This document shows, piece after piece, positions 57,030-64,000 of a stretch of 64,000 bases of DNA. The stretch is from contig PCAM01000005.1 in assembly GCA_002730555.1 (NCBI GenBank), positions 149,799 to 213,798 of the forward strand. The letters run 5' to 3'. The notes beneath the pieces were generated by a model, which was not told the DNA's origin, did no database searches, and worked only from the letters and a program-made list of their open reading frames with translations. The DNA comes from Chloroflexota bacterium. GTDB taxonomy: Bacteria; Chloroflexota; Dehalococcoidia; Lucifugimonadales; Lucifugimonadaceae. How positions within the stretch are numbered: position 1 is the stretch's first letter; each line of letters starts with the position of its first letter. Both the position numbers and the translations under genes were made by a program.

Positions 57030-58138
57030 TGACGACCTTCGGCACAGCAGATCATCGACGATACATGGAGCGCGCCATCGAGCTTGGCCGCGCCGGCCTG
57101 GGTGAGGTATCACCTCGCCCGTCTGTGGGTGCTGTGGTTGTTCGGGACGGTGAGGTGGTCGGAGAGGGTCGGACAACGCCGATACCGGGCCCGCACGCAG
57201 AGGTGATCGCCATCCAGCAGGCCGGCGAACAGGCGCGTGGGGCCACCGTCTACACCACGCTCGAACCGTGTTCACACACCGAGTACACCGGGCCATGTGC
57301 GGACGCCCTCATCGCAGCCGGGGTCGATAGAGTCGTTTGCCCGGTCGGCGACCCGGACCCGCGCGTAGACGGCGAGGGATTTCGCAAACTACGCGACGCC
57401 GGCATCCAAGTTGTGATACCCCTTGAAGGCGACCTGATCGAGGGCGCAATGGTGTCCCTTGAAGGGTTCCTCCACCACATCGCAACCGGCCGGCCGTTCC
57501 TGACCGTGAAGTTCGCCGCCAGCCTGGACGGCCGGATCGCGACAAGGATCGGCGATTCCCAGTGGATCACGTCCGAAGCGGCGCGTGAGCGTTCACATCT
57601 CATGCGTGCGGAATCCGACGCCGTGATCACCGGAATCGGCACGGTGCTGGCGGACGATCCCCGTCTTACGGCCCGGTTGGAGGGCCTGTCTGGGCGCCCG
57701 CGCCTCCGTGTGATTGTGGACAGTGACGGCCGGATGCCGCCCGGCGCGGCCCTGCTTGGTGAGCCCGGCGATGTGTTGTGGGTCCGGGGCGATGGATGTG
57801 AATCGACCATCGACGCGCCCAACCTGGAGGCCGTTGAGCTACCGCGCTCTGAAACCGGCGGGATCGATTTCGCGAACCTGCTGGAACATCTGGGTGAACG
57901 CGGATGTGTGAACGTGATGCTCGAGGCGGGCGCGGGCCTGACCGGCGCCGTCATCGATGCCGGACATGCCGGGAAAATCGCCGCCTTTATAGCGCCGCTG
58001 ATCATCGGCGGCGTCGGCGCATTGCCCGCGGTCGGCGGGATTGGCGTGGCAGAGGTCGCAAGTGCGCTTAAACTTGATCGTGTTCGGGTAGAACAGATCG
58101 GCCCGGACATCCTCGTTACGGGCTATACCGGCCAGTAA
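57029..58138 (+). CDS. ribD: Riboflavin biosynthesis deaminase/reductase RibD
   Basis: Bifunctional: deaminates the pyrimidine and then reduces the ribosyl side-chain in flavin synthesis. 369 residues from ATG at 57029, overlapping dcd. The N-terminal deaminase domain has the zinc site PGPHAEVIAIQQ (His-Ala-Glu) and LEPCSHTEYTGPCADALI (the two Cys). The C-terminal reductase domain shows RPFLTVKFAASLDGRIATRI, WITSEAARERSHLMRAESDA then VITGIGTVLADDPRL and MLEAGAGLTGAVIDAG. Complete length. Coupled upstream to dcd and followed 35 bases later by ribE. Confidence 0.95.
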   Translation: MTTFGTADHRRYMERAIELGRAGLGEVSPRPSVGAVVVRDGEVVGEGRTTPIPGPHAEVIAIQQAGEQARGATVYTTLEPCSHTEYTGPCADALIAAGVDRVVCPVGDPDPRVDGEGFRKLRDAGIQVVIPLEGDLIEGAMVSLEGFLHHIATGRPFLTVKFAASLDGRIATRIGDSQWITSEAARERSHLMRAESDAVITGIGTVLADDPRLTARLEGLSGRPRLRVIVDSDGRMPPGAALLGEPGDVLWVRGDGCESTIDAPNLEAVELPRSETGGIDFANLLEHLGERGCVNVMLEAGAGLTGAVIDAGHAGKIAAFIAPLIIGGVGALPAVGGIGVAEVASALKLDRVRVEQIGPDILVTGYTGQ

Positions 58139-58173
58139 TCGGGAACCGATCACACGACTGTCGTTGTTATTGC

Positions 58174-58785
58174 ATGTTTACCGGAATAGTTGAAGAAGTG
58201 GGCGAAGTCATCTCGTTTGAAGGGATGAAACTCACGATCCACGCCCCGGAGGTTACGCCGGGACTCCAGGAATCGGAGTCGATTTGCGTTGCCGGCGCCT
58301 GCCTTACGGTGATGGCGCGCGAAGAGGGCGAACTCTCGGTAGAAGTCATCCCCGAGACGCTGAGCCGCACCAACCTGTCTGATCTGAAACCGGGCGGGCG
58401 CGTCAACCTGGAACGCTCATTGGCGGAGGGTGGGCGCATCGGTGGCCACATGGTGCAGGGACACGTGGATGACGTTGCCGAGGTTTCGGCCGTCGAGAAG
58501 GACGGCGACTCGATCGTCATCCGATTTCTCGGCGACGAATCTATAATGCGTTACATCGTTCCGAAAGGGTTTATCACCGTCGACGGCGCGAGCCTCACCG
58601 TGGTGGACCGGGACGACGACGGTTTTTCCGTCGCGATTATTCCTTACACATATGCACACACGACTATTGCAGAACGAACAATGGGCTCAAAAGTAAACAT
58701 CGAGGTCGACGTCACCGCAAAATACGTCGAGCAGATGGCCCGTCCTTATCTGGAGAAGTTGCTTGCCGACCACGCCGGAAGCTGA
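58174..58785 (+). CDS. ribE: Riboflavin synthase alpha chain
   Basis: Dismutates two 6,7-dimethyl-8-ribityllumazine molecules to riboflavin. 203 residues with two lumazine-binding repeats. The first has [20 protein letters not shown] and [20 protein letters not shown]; the second has [20 protein letters not shown] and [40 protein letters not shown] is at the C-terminal end. ATG at 58174 opens [10 protein letters not shown], as in nearly all members. 35 bases after ribD and 13 before ribBA. Confidence 0.95.
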   Translation: MFTGIVEEVGEVISFEGMKLTIHAPEVTPGLQESESICVAGACLTVMAREEGELSVEVIPETLSRTNLSDLKPGGRVNLERSLAEGGRIGGHMVQGHVDDVAEVSAVEKDGDSIVIRFLGDESIMRYIVPKGFITVDGASLTVVDRDDDGFSVAIIPYTYAHTTIAERTMGSKVNIEVDVTAKYVEQMARPYLEKLLADHAGS

Positions 58786-58798
58786 CCGGGGCGACAAT

Positions 58799-60022
58799 AT
58801 GCCCGATACCGACGAAGCGACCAGGGCTGTAGAGACCGCAATAATGCGGTTCAAAGCGGGCCGAATGGTCATCATCGTTGACGACGAGGACCGCGAGAAC
58901 GAAGGCGACTTCGCGATGTCGGCCGATTTCATCACGCCGGAAGCCATCAACTTCATGGCGACCATAGGCCGCGGGCTGATCTGCGTGCCGATGCTGGGCG
59001 AAGACCTTGAGAGGCTCGACATCCCTCTCATGGTCAACCGCAACACGGCATCACTCGGCACCGCGTTCACCGTATCTGTGGATGCAGCAGACGGCATCAC
59101 AACCGGCATCTCATCCGCAGACCGTTCCTACACGGTCCAGTTGCTCGCAAACCCAGAGTCCGTGCCGGAAAACCTGGCGCGACCCGGCCACATCTTCCCG
59201 CTCAGGTACGCCCCCGGAGGCGTGCTGGTCCGCGCCGGTCAGACCGAGGCTTCCGTGGACCTGGCCCGCATGGCCGGGCAGCGTGAGGCGGCCGTTATCT
59301 GCGAAGTCATGAACGAAGACGGCACGATGGCCCGCCGCGCTGAGCTTGAGACCCTGTCTACAGAGTTCGATATCCCGATCGTCAGCGTCGCCGACATCAT
59401 CGAGTACCGCTTCCGGCACGAAAAGCTCGTCGAGCGCGTCGCCGAGACACGGCTTCCCACACCGGAAGGCGATTTCACGGCCATCGCGTACCGGAGTTTT
59501 GTCGATCACGACGAGCACGTTGCCCTGGTCATGGGAGACGTCTCGGACGGGAAACCGGTACTGGGCCGCATCCACTCCGAGTGCCTGACGGGTGACGTTT
59601 TCGGCAGCCTGCGCTGTGAATGCGGCCTGCAGGTGGGGATGGCGCGCAAAGCTATCGCCGCCGAGGGACGCGGCGTTTTGCTTTACATGCGACAGGAAGG
59701 GCGGGGTATCGGCCTCCACAACAAGTTGAAGGCGTACCAGTTGCAGGACGAGGGGCTCGATACCATCGAGGCCAACGAGCAGCTAGGTTTTGCGATGGAC
59801 CTCCGCCACTACGGCGTTGGCGCCCAGATACTGGTCGATCTCGGCGTGAAACAGTTCAACCAGATGACCAACAACCCCCGAAAACTGGTCGGGTTACAGG
59901 GCTATGGCCTTGAGATCAACCAGGTCAGTCTGGAAGCTCCATCCAATCCAGAAAACCGCCGCTACCTGAAGACGAAACGAGACAAGATGGGCCACACGAT
60001 TTCCGGCGCGAGCCTGGACTAG
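58799..60022 (+). CDS. ribBA: RibBA: 3,4-dihydroxy-2-butanone-4-phosphate synthase / GTP cyclohydrolase II
   Basis: Bifunctional entry point to riboflavin synthesis. 407 residues from ATG at 58799 ([20 protein letters not shown]); an earlier TTG start overlaps ribE and is rejected. The N-terminal DHBP synthase shows [20 protein letters not shown], the acid/metal site DDEDREN, and later [20 protein letters not shown] then [13 protein letters not shown] cyclohydrolase II shows the zinc motif [20 protein letters not shown] and [20 protein letters not shown]. Both halves are complete. It is followed after 19 bases by ribH. Confidence 0.95.
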   Translation: MPDTDEATRAVETAIMRFKAGRMVIIVDDEDRENEGDFAMSADFITPEAINFMATIGRGLICVPMLGEDLERLDIPLMVNRNTASLGTAFTVSVDAADGITTGISSADRSYTVQLLANPESVPENLARPGHIFPLRYAPGGVLVRAGQTEASVDLARMAGQREAAVICEVMNEDGTMARRAELETLSTEFDIPIVSVADIIEYRFRHEKLVERVAETRLPTPEGDFTAIAYRSFVDHDEHVALVMGDVSDGKPVLGRIHSECLTGDVFGSLRCECGLQVGMARKAIAAEGRGVLLYMRQEGRGIGLHNKLKAYQLQDEGLDTIEANEQLGFAMDLRHYGVGAQILVDLGVKQFNQMTNNPRKLVGLQGYGLEINQVSLEAPSNPENRRYLKTKRDKMGHTISGASLD

Positions 60023-60041
60023 CGCCGGCCGTAGCGCGGGT

Positions 60042-60500
60042 ATGCCAAGAGAACTGAACGGCCACAGCGACGGGGCCGGTCTGCGGATCGGCATTGTGGT
60101 TGCGCGCTTCAACAGCTACATCACCGGCCGGATGCTGGCATCCGCGCTGGAGACGCTGGTCGAACTCGACGTGTCCGACGCCGACGTGACCGTTGCCCAC
60201 GTGCCCGGCGCCTTCGAGTTACCCGTCACGGCGGCTGCAATGGCCCGGTCAAACAACTACGACGCAGTGATCTGCCTGGGCGCGGTCATAGAGGGCGAGA
60301 CGGCGCACTTTGAGTACGTCTCCAAAGAGTCTGCTGACGGCATCGCGCGCCTGTCCGTAGATACTGGCGTTCCGGTGATATTCGGCGTCCAGACGACCTA
60401 CACGACGGACCAGGCCTTCGCCCGCATCGGACACGCCGCCGGATACGCGGAAGCGGCCGTTGAGATGGCGAACCTGCTGCGTACTCTGAACGACGCCTGA
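60042..60500 (+). CDS. ribH: 6,7-dimethyl-8-ribityllumazine synthase
   Basis: Condenses the pyrimidine and DHBP products to lumazine. 152 residues from ATG at 60042. Fold motifs: IGIVVARFNSYITGRMLASA (substrate binding, F/W position), VAHVPGAFELPVTAAAMARS (catalytic loop), VICLGAVIEGETAHFEYVSK (E-x-x-H-F-D/E motif) and PVIFGVQTTYTTDQAFARIG. The C-terminus is short. Terminal gene of the dcd-rib group; no RFN riboswitch in the leader was found. Confidence 0.95.
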   Translation: MPRELNGHSDGAGLRIGIVVARFNSYITGRMLASALETLVELDVSDADVTVAHVPGAFELPVTAAAMARSNNYDAVICLGAVIEGETAHFEYVSKESADGIARLSVDTGVPVIFGVQTTYTTDQAFARIGHAAGYAEAAVEMANLLRTLNDA

Positions 60501-60589
60501 CCCCGACAGGGGTTTGATTTGGCGGGCGGGGTTGGCGCGCCATTACAGGCTGGGAATCTTTGATTCAACCCACCACAGGAGATGGAAGA

Positions 60590-61063
60590 ATGATCTGGAG
60601 CCGCGGCATCATATTGCTGATAGCGACGATGGCGTTCCTGGCGACCGCCTGTGCCAATACGGACGTCAGTTTCCAGTTCGGGTGGACATACGAAACGGAC
60701 CGTCTGGTGAACGTCTCTGGAGACGCCAACAAGCACGTCCCCGGCGAGCAAAGCTCGTTCCAGATTGCCCTGAACAACCTCGATGGCGTTCGCTGGCAGG
60801 AAAGCTACTGCATAGCGCTCGTCGATGAGGAGCGGCTGGTCTCCATCTTCTTCGAGGGCGAGTTCGATCTGGCGCCGGGAGAGCAGGCCACGATGATCGC
60901 CACCGGAACTTTCCCGGAAAGTAAGATCGGCAAGCGCTACGGGATCAGGTTTGTGATCCCCGGCGAGGCTATCGCCGTTCCTTCATCCGTATGGTCTGGC
61001 AACAACGACCTCCACCGGAGCGCTGACTGGTTTGAAGTGGGGGACTGCACGCCGCCCTCTTAG
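60590..61063 (+). CDS. Lipoprotein, unknown function
   Basis: 157 residues from ATG at 60590, GGAG/GGAAG upstream; the frame from 60560 adds only a short leader. Signal peptide IILLIATMAFLATACANTDV with lipobox ATAC, so it is exported and lipid-linked. The mature domain is beta-rich (VSFQFGWTYETDRLVNVSGD, then FQIALNNLDGVRWQESYCIA, then FEGEFDLAPGEQATMIATGT), with a Cys near the end (GDCTPPS). No family recognised. Sits after ribH with a 90-base gap, so it may be separate. A surface-associated, perhaps adhesive role is speculation. Confidence 0.75.
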   Translation: MIWSRGIILLIATMAFLATACANTDVSFQFGWTYETDRLVNVSGDANKHVPGEQSSFQIALNNLDGVRWQESYCIALVDEERLVSIFFEGEFDLAPGEQATMIATGTFPESKIGKRYGIRFVIPGEAIAVPSSVWSGNNDLHRSADWFEVGDCTPPS

Positions 61064-61189
61064 CCGGCGCGGGGGTCCCAGCCTTGCCGGGCCGGACACA
61101 CGGGCTTGGTGCCTGACCGGAGCGGTGCTAGGCTCGGAGCCAGAGCTTTGAGCCATTCAGACGCCTTGTCAGAGCCGAGGAGGCCACCA

Positions 61190-62344
61190 GTGGCCGCCGA
61201 ACGGACCATCTTCCACGTCGATATCGACGCCTTCTTCGCCGCCGCTGAGCGATCGGCGAACCCGGACCTGATCGGGAAATTGCTCATCATCGGGGGCACG
61301 GGAGGGCGTGGCGTCGTCGCCTGCGCATCTTACGAGGTCCGCCCCTTCGGCGTCCGATCCGCGATGCCGATATCGCGCGCCCTCAGGCTCTGCCCCAACG
61401 CCCTTGTGATGAGCAGCAGTCACGGCCTTTACGGGAAGATATCAAAGTCATTCATGGCGATACTCCGCGACTACACGCCGGACGTGCAGGTGATGAGTGT
61501 CGACGAGGCGTACATGGACATGACAGGCACCGAGGCGCTTTACGGGCCTTCTGAAAAAGCCGCGCAGATCATTAAGAATCGAGTGCGTGAAGAGCTGAAG
61601 CTTACGGTGTCGATCGGTATCGCCCCTTCGCGATTGATCGCCAAGATCGCCTCGGACGAACGCAAGCCGGACGGCATGTTCACCGTCTCTCCCGGAGACG
61701 AAGCGGCCTACCTGGCGCCGATGCCGGTCCGAAAACTGCCGGGCATCGGCCCAATAGCCGCTGAGAAACTGGGCCGGCTGGGCATCCATACGCTGGGGCA
61801 GCTCGCCGTCTTCCCGGAAGGACCGTTACGCCGGGAGATGGGCAACCAGTCCGCCAGGCTGATCGAACGGGCGAGGGGTATCGATGGTTCAGAACTCGCA
61901 TCGGGCGGAGGGGCGAAATCTATCTCGGCGGAGACGACCTTCCACGAAGACTCATCCGATCGCGCTTTCTTGGAACAGACGATAAAGGAACTTGCCGAAA
62001 CGGTCGGGCGCAGACTCCGGCGCGCCGGCAAGCACGCCCGCAGCGTGAGCCTGAAACTCCGCTATCACGATTTCACAACCCTCACCCGGCACAACACCCC
62101 ACAGGTATCGTTTGACGGCGACGGCCGCATCCATGAGATCGCTACGGCACTTCTCGATGCGACGCTTAAGCAGCGTAATTCGCCGGTACGCCTGATCGGC
62201 GTGGGCGTTGAAAACCTGACGGAACCGGCGGCCCAGCTATCGCTTCTTGATTCGTTTGTGGCGGAAGATTCTGCCCTGTCATCGACACTCGACCGAATTC
62301 GGGATAGATTTGGAGACGATTCAGTTAGCCGCGGATCCAGTTAG
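61190..62344 (+). CDS. dinB: DNA polymerase IV (Y-family)
   Basis: Error-prone translesion polymerase. 384 residues from GTG at 61190, with GAGGAGG six bases upstream; the longer frame from 61106 is rejected. Active-site residues: HVDIDAFFAAAERSANPDL (first metal Asp) and VQVMSVDEAYMDMTGTEALY (Asp-Glu pair), with CASYEVRPFGVRSAMPISRA and VSIGIAPSRLIAKIASDERK. Thumb: LPGIGPIAAEKLGRLGIHTL; little finger region SISAETTFHEDSSDRAFLEQ. The C-terminal LIGVGVENLTEPAAQLSLLD is the usual end before the beta-clamp-binding segment. Gene complete. SOS box not identified. Confidence 0.93.
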   Translation: MAAERTIFHVDIDAFFAAAERSANPDLIGKLLIIGGTGGRGVVACASYEVRPFGVRSAMPISRALRLCPNALVMSSSHGLYGKISKSFMAILRDYTPDVQVMSVDEAYMDMTGTEALYGPSEKAAQIIKNRVREELKLTVSIGIAPSRLIAKIASDERKPDGMFTVSPGDEAAYLAPMPVRKLPGIGPIAAEKLGRLGIHTLGQLAVFPEGPLRREMGNQSARLIERARGIDGSELASGGGAKSISAETTFHEDSSDRAFLEQTIKELAETVGRRLRRAGKHARSVSLKLRYHDFTTLTRHNTPQVSFDGDGRIHEIATALLDATLKQRNSPVRLIGVGVENLTEPAAQLSLLDSFVAEDSALSSTLDRIRDRFGDDSVSRGSS

Positions 62345-62418
62345 CCGCGTTTTGTACTGGGATCGGTGCGACCCGAGATGTGCGAGACCGACTGAGCCTG
62401 ATAAAATCAATACGCCGA

Positions 62419-62492
62419 TGGCGATTCGTTCAACGGTAGGACAGCGGACTCTGAATCCGTCAATCCAGGTTCGAATCCTGGATCGCCAGCCA
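62419..62492 (+). tRNA. tRNA-Gln (anticodon CTG)
   Basis: Acceptor stem TGGCGAT/ATCGCCA, D arm TTCAACGGTAGGA, anticodon stem GCGGA/TCCGT with loop CTCTGAA and CTG at 62451-62453, T arm CAGGTTCGAATCCTG. Discriminator G62489 and an encoded CCA at 62490-62492. Reads CAG. Confidence 0.93.
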
Positions 62493-62495
62493 CGA

Positions 62496-62572
62496 GGCCC
62501 CTTCGTCTAGCGGCCAAGGACACCGCCCTCTCAAGGCGGAGATCACGGGTTCGAATCCCGTAGGGGCTACCA
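62496..62572 (+). tRNA. tRNA-Glu (anticodon CTC)
   Basis: Acceptor GGCCCCT/AGGGGCT (the first pair is G-U), D arm CGTCTAGCGGCCAAGGA, anticodon stem CCGCC/GGCGG with loop CTCTCAA and CTC as anticodon, T arm ACGGGTTCGAATCCCGT. Discriminator A, encoded CCA at 62570-62572. Only three bases after tRNA-Gln, so they share one transcript. Confidence 0.93.
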
Positions 62573-62581
62573 GTAATTTTC

Positions 62582-62610
62582 GGGCTCCCGCTCCGGCGGG
62601 GGCCCTTTTT
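62582..62610 (+). terminator. Terminator of the tRNA pair
   Basis: GGGCTCCCGC, loop TCCG, GCGGGGGCCC, then TTTTT: a 10-bp stem with one G-U pair and a proper T-run, nine bases after the CCA of tRNA-Glu. Confidence 0.9.
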
Positions 62611-62732
62611 GTTGGCCATTTAGACTGACTGGGCTCAGGGGGCGGCAAGCCTGATGAACGCGGCCTTGATGCCGGGAAATCCAGTGCTGAGGGCCATCTC
62701 ATGTTGACTGCTCAATCCGTCCCTTTAGGCGG

Positions 62733-64000
62733 TTGATGGCCTGCGCCGCCAACACCGCAGTGAGGGGTGAGCGAGTACCCGGTTGGGGGCTGGCCACGTA
62801 CACGTTGAGGCATGGGAAACTCTCTGAGTGGATAGCGTTCCGGATAGCCGGAAGCGTTGCGAACTCAGAGATCCACCGTGCGGTGGCTGACAGTGAGTCG
62901 CGTACCCGCGTCGTAGTGGAAACGGCGGCGGCGGGAATTATGACCACCAACGACAATCTGGAAATCCAGTCAACCAACGGCGCTCTGCTTAATATCTTCG
63001 GCTACCCCAGATCTGTACTGCCGAGACGTCGCGTCTCAGACCTGGCCGGGGAACCGTACAAGAGCGATCATCACATGTTTGGAGATCGTTATCGGAAGAC
63101 GGGCGTACAGCGAAGGTTCGGAGCGCTCCGTGAAGTCGCGGGGCAGAGGAAAGACGGAACTACTTTCCTGATAAAGATTGAGGCCACTAGGACTGAATTG
63201 GAACACGGGGTGATGTATACGGGGGCCATAAGGGACATTACGGACCGGAAAAACGCTGAAGATTAAGTTGCCATGCTGACATCCGGCCTGGAGCGGCGCG
63301 TGCTTGAACTTGCCGCGCAACTCTAGGAGATCCACTCAGAACTGGGGGAGTTTTCGTACACCGTCTCGCATGACCTGCGCGGCCCGCTGGCCATGCCCGC
63401 CCGCCTCGCTTCCCGGCTGCTTGAGCTGGATCAGGGGGCATTGTCTGAAACTTCACGACAATACGTTGAGTTGATAGCGCGCTCGTCTCAAGAAAGCTTT
63501 GAACTTGTGGCGGACCTGCTCAACTTCGCGCGCCTCGTCCATCAGGCGCTGGAGACCCAACGAGTAGATCCCGGCGAGATCGTCGCGGCCGTCCACGCGG
63601 AGTTGAGTCAAACGAGTCTCGGCGTTCGTTGGACGCTCAAATCATTGCCACAATGTGATGCCGATTACAGCCTGCTTCGATTGGTTTTGCCAATCTGATC
63701 GGCAACGCCTACAAGTTCACGACTCATCAGTCAGACCCCCGGATAAAGGTGGGGACGATGGGCATCTACGGCACACCCACCTAATACGTACGTGACGACG
63801 GCGTTGGGTTTGACATGGAACAGTCACATTTGAGCGGTTACAGAGGCGTGAGAATTATCCCGGCGCCGGCCTGGCGATAGTTCGGAGGATAATCGAGAGG
63901 CACTACGGTCAGATGTGGGTGGAATCAGGGGTCGGAAAAGGCGCGACGTTCTTCTTTACGCTGTCATCCAACGAAGACTGCCAACGAAGACCGAAGGAAA
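62733..64000 (+). pseudogene. PAS sensor histidine kinase, multiply broken (continues past window)
   Basis: Recognisable as a sensor kinase: GAF-like end (LSEWIAFRIAGSVANSEIHR), PAS domain (VVETAAAGIMTTNDNLEIQS then GALLNIFGYPRSVLPRRRVS, up to AIRDITDRKNAED), H-box (EFSYTVSHDLRGPLAM, His phosphoacceptor), N-box (FANLIGNAYKFTTHQSDPRI) and G-box ([20 protein letters not shown]). Lesions: in-frame TAA after DITDRKNAED (63264) and TAG after ELAAQL (63324-63326) in the same frame as the H-box; a frameshift near 63690 ahead of the N-box; a further TAA (63781); a frameshift and deletion near 63850 where the F-box should be. It cannot be translated as a working kinase. Start is probably upstream of 62733. 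Confidence 0.85.

Noticed and set aside
62419-62572. Integration site at the tRNA pair
   Set aside because: No integrase gene and no duplicated tRNA 3' end was found in the following sequence, so no att site can be claimed.

Overview
GC-rich bacterial chromosome segment (about 60 percent GC by eye) with many GTG and TTG starts and long spacers full of short palindromic repeats. There is no rRNA gene, so the taxonomy is inferred. The gene set includes Cys-type sulfatases with a radical-SAM maturase, a GMC flavoenzyme with a gluconate-dehydrogenase small subunit, an AGPS-like FAD oxidase, a tricarballylate-dehydrogenase-like flavoprotein, cyclase-family and RraA-family proteins, DUF1501/DUF1800, TldD/TldE and cobalamin uptake. 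This fits a heterotrophic Chloroflexota of the SAR202/Dehalococcoidia type. I treat that as likely, not proven.

Layout. 1-9.4 kb: M20 peptidase, cyclase-family protein, RNase D, RraA-family protein, cytidylate-kinase-like protein, a decayed phage tail-fibre fragment, a small membrane protein and a uronate-dehydrogenase-like protein. 9.6-13.6 kb: tldD-tldE followed by an acidic HEAT-repeat protein. 14-18.5 kb: an orphan gene, a ROK sugar kinase, an orphan gene, a beta-lactamase relic and an ABC-F ATPase. 18.4-24.8 kb: a TetR relic, sucCD, SRPBCC, an FAA-hydrolase-family hydratase, a zinc-ribbon protein and a lipoprotein. 24.8-29.9 kb, minus strand: a cobalamin riboswitch and terminator, then btuC, btuF, btuD (with an extra C-terminal domain), cobO, a degenerate cobO paralogue and a 20-codon remnant. 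30-32.6 kb: two methyltransferases and a broken SulP transporter.

32.8-40.8 kb: a sulfatase and oxidoreductase island (anaerobic sulfatase maturase, GMC oxidoreductase and its partner, two divergent sulfatases, SDR). 40.8-48.5 kb: a HigA-like antitoxin with a HigB-like toxin broken by two stops, a ureohydrolase, a TcuA-like flavoprotein coupled to a PAP2 membrane protein, an AGPS-like FAD oxidase, a DUF1330 gene with a truncated second copy, and a GNAT gene between two 120-bp direct repeats. 48.9-54.1 kb, minus strand: two small proteins, an MNT/HEPN pair, and an NHL-DUF1501-DUF1800 cluster. 54.2-62.6 kb: signal peptidase, SIMPL lipoprotein, dcd-ribD-ribE-ribBA-ribH, a lipoprotein, dinB, and tRNA-Gln and tRNA-Glu. 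The window ends in a badly decayed sensor histidine kinase.

Two themes stand out. First, there is a high load of dispersed intergenic repeats, including a family of about 124-143 bp with inverted, internally palindromic ends. Second, there are at least seven gene relics (tail fibre, beta-lactamase, TetR, SulP, HigB, DUF1330, histidine kinase), so accessory genes here appear to turn over by decay. The most unusual intact loci are the riboswitch-controlled B12 operon with a P-loop-defective CobO paralogue and the MNT/HEPN pair that has lost its nucleotidyltransferase active site.
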